Shown here: one piece after another, positions 56,501-64,000 of the stretch | How the letters are laid out: each line of letters starts with the position of its first letter | Numbering within the stretch: position 1 is the stretch's first letter | Assembly (NCBI RefSeq): GCF_000143415.4 | Contig: NW_003314265.1 | Coordinates: 2,632,559-2,696,558, forward strand | From: Selaginella moellendorffii | Lineage: Eukaryota > Streptophyta > Lycopodiopsida > Selaginellales > Selaginellaceae | Length of the DNA stretch: 64,000 nt | Direction: 5' to 3' | Translations under genes and position numbers: made by a program | The notes under the pieces: generated by a model | The model's database searches: none | What the model was told of the DNA's origin: nothing | The model's input: the letters and a program-made list of their open reading frames with translations, nothing else

Positions 56501-59500
56501 TGCAGGAGCTTTGAGCATAGTACTGGAGAGAAACCAAGAGTTTACGTCTTGTGAAGAGATTGCAGCTTTTCTCTCCCGGGCACTGTGTTCTGTCCCTTTC
56601 AGTCATTCTTTCTGCGAGTATGGTTATAAAAATGCAGCAACACTTTGTTATTAATAATGCAATAGAAGCTCTGTCATAAACCAAGCTTTAACTGGAACTT
56701 CAAAGCCCACTTGAATTGGGGCTTGTTGTTAAAATTGTAGGACACTCAAAGGTTCGCCACAAGTCTCGCAGGTGATATTGCATGCTCGATACTGGGAATG
56801 AACACCCCGCCACTAATCCAAAAAGGTGGCCTACCATCCTTAGGATAAGCTTGGGAATATCCTAGGTTATAATATGCTTTGAATCTAAGGATGATGTCAT
56901 TTGGGCTCCAGGAATAATTTTGGCCACTGATATTTGCCAACTAGTACAACTTTCTATCTACTGAAATCTTGGGATCAGCTGGAGGGAGTTGGGATGGAGG
57001 TGATGGCTATGGAGATCTAGCCTTAAGAGATTTTCTTCCCTTCTTATACTCACAGAGTGGGATAGGCATACCTGCAAAAGTGATTTCTGTAACTCTTTCA
57101 CAAATTTTAAGCATAGATAACAATGCAAAGGTTAGCATGGCCCATGCTTTCATGGAAAGTGCCAAGAACTTGAGTTTTCTAGTAACTCAGCAAGATGTTT
57201 TGCATTCCAAATCCAATGGGAGGTGTTGTAATGTAAAACACTTTTGAAGGACTAGCTCAATTTAATTTGATTCAATAAAAATAAATTGTATGAGTTTTAT
57301 TTTTTGCATTTATATATTTAAGTTAATTGTAATGATAAAAAGAAGTTTTTAATAATTTTTTGTGATAATATTTATTTTAAAATTCTTACTATCCTTTTAA
57401 CATGAATTTCTATGTATAAGGAACCAAAAAATTTATTTAGTGGGCAATACTGTTAATCTATGACTTGGCAGTAATAATGATATAGGCTATTGTGAATATA
57501 TGCATTTGTTTAATATTTGAATTATTTTTTGGGTTAAGCATGACAAGCTAATGGAAAATTTGAGGTGTTTATATTTTAATTTCAGTAAATGTATTAGTAA
57601 ATATAGTTAACTATATGAATGTATTTTCAAATAAAGGTAAAATAAGCTTTTTTATAAACAAGAATATATTTGTTTTCTTTCTACATGGGGCTTATAAACA
57701 TTGTTTAGTGTGAAAGGTATCATTCTCCTATAAATTTTGAAAGCACTCACATCATATTTAGCCCTATAGGGAGGAATCAAGAGCAATCACGTGAAATATG
57801 TCCCATATTTTCTAAAGTGAGGTATAGACAAAGAACAAATATATAAGTAAATAAACGTAAAAATTTGCTAATTGCTAAAGGAAATATTCACCACTTTAGA
57901 TATAAAACACCCTTTGCAAGGCATGAATCAATCCATATGTACCTCCTCATGCTCAAATTACATTTATATTTATAGTGAAATGTTTTTTAAAGAAACCCAA
58001 GTCATAATTGATAAAAACAAATGTTATTATTTTAGTAATTTTTTTTATAAAACTAAGTAAGATAAAAACTATAGTCCAAATAGATAGAGCAATCTTTGGG
58101 AGAAATAAAGTATAACCTTACAATTTTAATAAAATTTCCTCAAATAAATAATGAAATAGCATTTTCAAATGAAAGATTAATGTGTTACAATTTATATTTT
58201 CATTAATCAAAATTTAAATAATAATAATATTAAACATGAAGTTTATTGAATATTTCAGGAATTCAACTATTGTGTTTCCTACTTTACCATTCACCATTCC
58301 AACTTGTTTCATTGAATGCTCTGGGTTTCGTCTTACTCCAGTCTCTTCAAACTTTTGGATCTTCTTCTTTGTCCTGTCCTTGCCCTGTTTGACCAAACAC
58401 TTTACAGAAAGAACACCCCATGCAAAGATCTGAGAAACAGTCCGACCCACCGTGTGCGCGCATGTAGCTAATGTGGCCCTTCTCATACCTTTCCCTTTCC
58501 TTTCATCTTTTAGACTCCTCGATCCTGCAGCACCCACCAAAGAAAGGCATAAACAAATCAGCAATCCACAAAGAACTCCCGTCTTCTACCAAGTTCGATC
58601 CATGGGATCCGAGCCTACCAAGCAGCAGAGATATTAAAGAAGAAACAAAAAGAGAAGAGAGAGGAAAAATAGAAGAATAAAAGAAGAAAAAAGAAGTTCA
58701 CAGACCTGGCTTGCAGCTTTAGGGGGAGAGGAGACAGTCTCGCCAAGCACCACCAACATTATAAGATATCTGTTGCTGGCTTTTCGCTTGGCCCTCGCTG
58801 ATGCTCATGGATTGCGTCTCTCCAATTCATTTGCCTGCGCAGACCTTGAGCTGTCGTCGCCATAGTACGGCGGTAAAAACTGCTTGACGGTCGATTGATA
58901 CTGCAGCGACTGCTGCTGCTACTGGCGCGGACAATTCAATCGAAAGTCGCAAGACCAAAGAGTGCAAACAAAAGCAAATAGAGGAATAAAAAGCGCAACG
59001 AAAAACACAAGCAGAGAAGCCCACGCAAAAGAAAAGATAAAAAAGAGGAACTTGCCTTCTTGCTCGTTGTCCCTTGTCTTTCCCGTTGTTTCTATCCAGC
59101 TTCAGCTAACCCCGGCCCGTCCTTCCGCTTGTTTCCTTGTAGCTAGCTTTGCTCTCTGATCAGCTCTTGCGGGCGCAAGCATAGTTTGACTGAGAGGTGT
59201 GATTCAAAGTGAGACGGAAGACGAAAACGAGATTACCTGGTTTGGCCGCCAGAGTGGAGGAAGAAAGAGCTCTCGAGCCGCGACCGCGAGTGAGCGAGAG
59301 CGAGAGAGAGAGAGAGAGCGAGCGTCCAGGTAGCAAAAGAAGGGATTCTTTGGCGCTGCGGCTCATCTCTCGTGAAGCCCATCGTTCTCTTTTCATTTCC
59401 GTCCCTGTCTCGCTCTCACGTCACGCACGCACTGCGAAGACGAGGAAGAAGAGATCGCGTTTTGCTTGATCCAATCCCCCAATCCCCTTCGTTCTTCCTC

Positions 59501-59704
59501 CCTGGAACAGAAGAGCAGAGACAGCCACTCATCAAAGATGCGAAGTACCACCCCAAAGAGCTCACGAAGATCCACCATCATCACAAGCTACACTAACAAG
59601 ATCAACACCAAAAACAGGAAAATCGAGAGAATGGATCACACAGGATCATAACTCAAGTAGCAGCGAATTCCAATCGAAAGAAAGCGAGGAGCGTGGCTTA
59701 CCCC
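56501..59704. other. Long intergenic region, AT-rich 57250-58250, then upstream region of the receptor kinase
   Basis: 56750-57250 has open frames without recognised domains. 57250-58250 is AT-rich and empty. 58250-58850 has coding-like minus-strand frames, but I could not splice them in phase. 59294-59319 is a GA repeat in the probable leader or promoter of the kinase gene. No RNA gene was recognised. Confidence 0.4.
59294..59319. repeat. (GA)n microsatellite upstream of the receptor kinase
   Basis: GA dinucleotide run interrupted once or twice by GC. GA-rich leaders can bind BBR/BPC factors in plants. Confidence 0.8.
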
Positions 59705-62700
59705 ATGGCGGCTCTCGTCCTCCTCGCCATCCTTGTCCTAGCGATGGCTCACGAAGGTACGGAAAAAATGCCCAGCCATGGCATCTTCTTCGCTCACACA
59801 CCTCGTATTCTTGCCCAGGAAATTCCATCTCCCTGGAGGAGGAGATGGCGATCTTGCTCCGCTTCAAGCGATCTCTCCTCCTAGCAAACCCTAGCGCGCT
59901 CCAGAGCTGGAAACCCGACGATCGAAGCCCTTGCGAGTGGCAAGGAGTCAGCTGCGTGGCCAAGCACGTAATCTCGATCGATCTCTCCAACCAGCGCCTC
60001 ACGGGCCCAATCCCCGATGACATCGGCCTCCTCGCGGACCTGGAATCCCTGATCTTGGCTGCCAACTCCCTCAACGGCAGCATCCCGGACGTGATCGGCA
60101 ACCTCGGCGGGCTAAGAACCCTAGATATCTCCAACAATTCCCTCTCGGGCTCTCTTCCAAGAATCCTCTCGCCCGGCATCCAGTTCCTCAACATCTCCTC
60201 CAACAATCTCACCGGCGCAATCCCCCCGGAGCTCTTCTCGCAATGCCAGGCGCTGGAGCGCCTGGATCTCTCCGGCAACCAGTTCCACGGATCCATCCCT
60301 AGCTCCCTGGGCGGCTGCGCGGCATTGGAGGTCTTGAGCCTGGAGAACACCAATCTCGTCGGCGAGATCCCTCCAGAGCTCGCCAGCGGCAGCCTCGCAT
60401 CCCTCACGGACCTCAACCTCGCCAACAATCACCTGGTCGGATCCATCCCCGGCGGCCTCTTCGTCCCCAGCCTCCGCAACATCGATCTCTCCCTCAACAA
60501 TCTCACCGGCGAGATCCCGCGGGAGATATTCCGCAGCGCCGATCTCGAGAGCCTCTTCCTCTCGCAGAACCACTTCACGCGCATCCCTCAGGAAATAGGG
60601 TTGTTGCGCTCACTGCGCTTCCTCGTTCTCGGCAGGAACAACATCACCGAGCTCCCGGCATCCATCGCCAACTGCAGCGAGCTTAGGGTTTTGATCCTCA
60701 ACGAGAACCTCCTCGCGGGGGAGATCCCGGCCGCCATCGCCAAGCTCGCCAAGCTCCAGTTCCTGGTCCTCCACACCAATGGCTTCACCGGCGGGATCCC
60801 GGAGTGGATCGCCACGAGCCATCGCCAGCTCCTCCACCTGGATCTCAGCGACAACAGCATCACCGGCGTCATCCCCAGCGGATTCAACGCCACCAGCTTG
60901 GCGAAGCTCCAGTTCTTGCTCCTGGCGGGAAATCGCCTCACGGGATCCATCCCGCCGAGCCTGGGCGAGATCTCGCAGCTCCAGTTCCTGGATCTCTCCG
61001 GGAATCGCCTCACGGGCTCCATCCCGCCATCGCTAGGGAAGCTCACGCGATTGCTGTGGCTCATGCTCGCCAACAACAACCTCTCCGGAGCGATCCCTCG
61101 CGAGCTGGGCAATTGCTCCAGCCTCCTGTGGCTCAATGCTGCCAAGAACTCCATCGCCGGCGAGCTCCCGCCCGAGCTGGAATCCATGGGCAAGGCCGCC
61201 AAGGCGACCTTCGATGACAACATCGCGAATCTCCCCCAGGTCCCCAAGGAGATCGGCGAGTGCGCTGTTCTTCGCCGCTGGCTGCCCAGCAACTATCCCC
61301 CATTCAGCCTCGTCTACAGGGTCCTGGATCGCGATCGCTGCCAGCAATTCTGGAACCTCCTCCTGCGCGGCAAGTTCATCTACTCGGTGTGCTCCACCAT
61401 CCCCACCGAGAAATCCATGGGCTACATCCAGCTCTCGGAGAACCGCCTCTCGGGCAGCATCCCGGCGAGCTATGGCGGCATCGATCGGCTGAGCCTCCTC
61501 TTCCTCTACCAGAACCGATTGAGCGGCGCCATCCCGGGATCGCTCAGCAACCTCAAGCTCACGGGCTTGAATCTCTCGCACAACGCGCTCGAGGGCGCCA
61601 TCCCGGACAGCTTCGGCCAGTTCCAGTGCCTCCAGAGCCTCGATCTGTCCAGCAACCGGCTGAGCGGCCAGATCCCCTACTCGCTCACGCGCCTCACCTC
61701 GCTCAACAAATTCAATGTCTCCTACAACCCCGGCCTCGCGGGGCCGATCCCCTTCGCCGGGCAGCTCGCCACGTTCGATCAAGACTCCTTCATCGGTGAT
61801 TCCCAGCTGTGCTACGTCCCAGCGCTCACCGGCACCAGCGATCCCAGCACCGCCATCCCCTTCTGCAACGGATCTCCCAGGAACCCTAGCTCGTCGTCCT
61901 CGCGCGGTGTCCCCGCGCCAATGCACGCCTCCACCATCCTGGGTATCAGCCTGGCGTGCGCGCTGGGCGTGATCGCCATGGGCCTGGCGGCGATCTGCTG
62001 GATGACCCGGAGAGACAGCGGCGGCGGCGGCGGCGGAGGAGGAGGAGGAGGCGGAGGATCGGCGGCGCTCGATTCGCAGGGCTTCAAGATGATGAAATCC
62101 TCGTCGGCGCGCTTCGATCACTCGGCCGCCATGGACGCCGTGTCGCTCTTCACCATGGATCTCCCCAAGCAGCTCACGTACAAGGATCTGGTGGCGGCCA
62201 CGGGCAACTTCCACGACTCCAACATCGTGGGGTGTGGCGGCTTTGGCGTGGTGTACAAGGCCCAGCTTTCCGACGGATCGACGGTGGCGATCAAGAAGCT
62301 CATCCGGGAAGGGCCAGCCGGCGAGCGGGAATTCCAGGCCGAGATGCACACCCTGGGCCACATCGTCCACGAGAATCTCGTCCCGCTCATGGGATATTCC
62401 TCGTACGGCGCTCAGATGCTGCTCGTGTACGAGCTCATGGTCAACGGCAGCGTGGAGGACTGGCTGTACGGCTGCCGCCGCCACGCTGGCGGCGCGGGCG
62501 GCCTGGATTGGCCGGCCCGGCTCGACGTGGCGATTGGTACGGCACGGGGTCTCAAGTTCTTGCACCACAGCTGCTCCCCGCCAATCATCCACCGCGACAT
62601 GAAGGCTAGTAATATTCTACTTGACGCGGGGTTTCGGCCACGTGTCACGGACTTTGGCCTGGCCAGGGCTTTGGCCGGGCAGGAGGAGACCCACGTCAGC

Positions 62701-63132
62701 ACCATCGTGGCCGGGACGCTGGGGTATGTCCCGCCAGAGTACTGCCAGACGTGGCGGGCTACTGTCAAGGGCGACGTGTATAGCTACGGCGTCGTCCTCC
62801 TGGAGCTCTTGTCCGGGCGGAGGCCAATGCTGGACGCTGGGAACTATATCATGGCCGGGGAGGACAGTGGTCGCGATCTTCATCACAATGTGGAGGAGTT
62901 TGAGGATCAGTGTTATAGCAACTTGGTGGAGTGGGCGGTGGAGTGTTACCGGCGGGATCAGCTGTCGCGGCTGCTTGATCCGCTCGTGGCCAGGACGGCG
63001 GGGTCTCACGATGGTCTCGCCAAGTTCTTGAGGCTGGCGCTGGATTGCACGCAAGACGTTCCAGTGAGGAGGCCGTGCATGAGAGATGTGTGCCAGAGGC
63101 TCGAGGATATCAAAGAGGGAGGAGGGGTTTGA
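59705..63132 (+). CDS. LRR receptor kinase, At1g74360/NILR1-like
   Basis: Two exons (59705-59756, 59819-63132) sum to 3366 nt, 1121 residues. Signal peptide (ALVLLAILVLAMAHEG), LRRNT with CEWQGVSC, about 20 LRRs, a non-LRR island (FSLVYRVLDRDRCQQFWNLL, GKFIYSVCSTIPTEKS), more LRRs, a membrane segment (TILGISLACALGVIAMGLAA) and a kinase starting LTYKDLVAATGNF. Kinase motifs are intact: GCGGFGVVYKA, VAIKKL, IIHRDMKASNILLD and VTDFGLARAL, so an active RD kinase is expected. The island (RDRCQQFW.., then IQLSENRLSGSIP) and GYVPPEYCQTWRATVKGDVY recall Arabidopsis At1g74360 (NILR1), which takes part in immune recognition. The start is the first ATG, 59705; an alternative ATG 59845 lacks the signal peptide. 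A Gly run follows the membrane segment. Confidence 0.93.
62018..62058. repeat. GGC/GGA repeat coding a poly-Gly juxtamembrane tract
   Basis: About 13 glycine codons just after the membrane segment of the receptor kinase. Confidence 0.85.
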
Positions 63133-64000
63133 TCTCCATCCAGATTCCAAAGCCGTTGATCACTCGCAGATTTGTACATGGTTTTCGAATTCGCAGAGAA
63201 AAGAGTAGTTTCTGTAACCTCTTTTTTTTTTCTTCTCAATAACCGGCAGAGCAAATTGATCAACTGGACAGAGATTAGAGAATTCATGCGGGTTATCATA
63301 AAAATCAGTGTGTCGAGTCACAATCGACTCTATGAGAGTCTGCTAGCAGTGCTGGATTCGAGATCTTGGCGATCTTCGTGGTGTTGGTGGTGGAGCGCGT
63401 CCTCCATTCTCATCATCTCGAGCAGGCTGTTGCTCGAGAGAGGGATCCCAGGAAGCTGGTGGAGCTGCTCCTTGTTATATGCGAGCTCATTGAAGAGGTG
63501 TGGATACTCTTCTTCGCTGGATATCTACTGCTAGTGAGAAAACAAACGGGGAAAGGGCCCAATCTCCAGGGGCTGAGAGGGAAAGATGAGTGAATGAGTG
63601 TTGTGTATTACTATGAAAAAATGAATGGAGATGGGGATTCACAACTCAAATTCCCCCCCCTTAAAAGGCAGGCAGTTCTAACTGCCAGCATATGCTAACA
63701 ATTGGTATATGCTGTTGGCTTCAATTAGGTTTTTGGTTGATACACTTTGTTCCTCTGATTGAGTCCTCAATGTGAGTGTAGTTAATCTCTATCGTTTGTT
63801 GTTGCTGCTGCTCAAGTTGATAGAGGCGCTTCTGCTGTGGGAGTGTGAGCTCGTGGTTGGGGACACTGTCTAGTGGATCTGCCCCATCATCCTAGATAAT
63901 ATCCACACCTCTTCACTATTTCAGTTGTCCACGACCAAGTGAACCTCCCATCAAGAAGGAGTTCTATGAGCCCTTCAACCACTGGCTCAACACTCAGCTT
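63133..64000. other. 3' flank of the receptor kinase; end of window unresolved
   Basis: A plus-strand frame at 63366-63593 (MAIFVVLVVERVLHSHHLEQ) is not recognised. From 63720 to the end, the minus strand reads coding-like pieces (KLSVEPVVEGLIELLLDGRF; DDGADPLDSVPNHELTLPQQ) joined only if a 25-nt segment is removed; this may be the 3' part of a gene or transposon that starts beyond the window. Confidence 0.3.

Noticed and set aside
58214-58790. Small secreted peptide gene on the minus strand
   Set aside because: MLVVLGETVSSPPKAASQ ends at a good donor, and a hydrophobic reading precedes a basic one, but the best acceptor joins out of phase and hits a stop; the hydrophobic start has no ATG.

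Overview
The window looks like nuclear DNA of a land plant with a very compact genome, most probably a lycophyte such as Selaginella. Evidence for a plant: a WRKY factor, a CSLD glycan synthase, PLS-type PPR proteins, a PsbP-domain lumenal protein, a SOUL/DUF2358 protein, plant-type LRR receptor kinases and a nuclear group II intron maturase. Evidence for a compact genome: almost all introns are about 45-100 nt, several genes start 40-65 bp from a divergent neighbour, and PPR fragments are common. The species name is inference.

Layout. 1-723 (+) is the 3' end of MCM9, followed by an AT-rich stretch. 3330-9710 is dense: a SAMHD1/VEN4-like HD protein (-), a Jagunal-like ER protein (-), a PsbP-domain protein (+), a DOMON/cytochrome b561 (-) and eIF5A (+). 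10107-12163 is a group IIb WRKY factor (-) with a long upstream region. 14.6-15.7 kb is a broken PPR gene beside DCP2 (+, 15707-17068), then L-lactate dehydrogenase (-). 18.8-24 kb is a graveyard of gene fragments (coiled-coil copies, a PPR-like piece, an R2R3-MYB). 23990-26200 is the intact coiled-coil gene (-). 26478-29063 is a nine-exon gene of unknown function whose one long intron holds a retrotransposon gag ORF. 29781-30821 is a CUE-domain protein. 31-36.3 kb holds a pseudogene and its intact source gene on either side of a 3.6-kb AT-rich island. 36355-45856 holds an unknown conserved protein (-), a PPR protein (+), a SOUL/DUF2358 protein (+), LSM4 (-) and CSLD (-). 46764-56151 holds an LRR receptor pseudokinase (-), aldose 1-epimerase (-), a maturase (-) and an archaeal-type ATPase (+). 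After a second AT-rich stretch, 59705-63132 is an LRR receptor kinase of the At1g74360/NILR1 type.

The genes are unrelated housekeeping, RNA-metabolism, wall and signalling genes; there is no operon-like pathway. For MCM9, Jagunal, PsbP, eIF5A, WRKY, DCP2, the coiled-coil gene, the gag-host gene, CSLD and both receptor kinases I placed splice sites by eye. Summed exon lengths are multiples of three wherever I added them up. Family names come from remembered motifs, not from searches.
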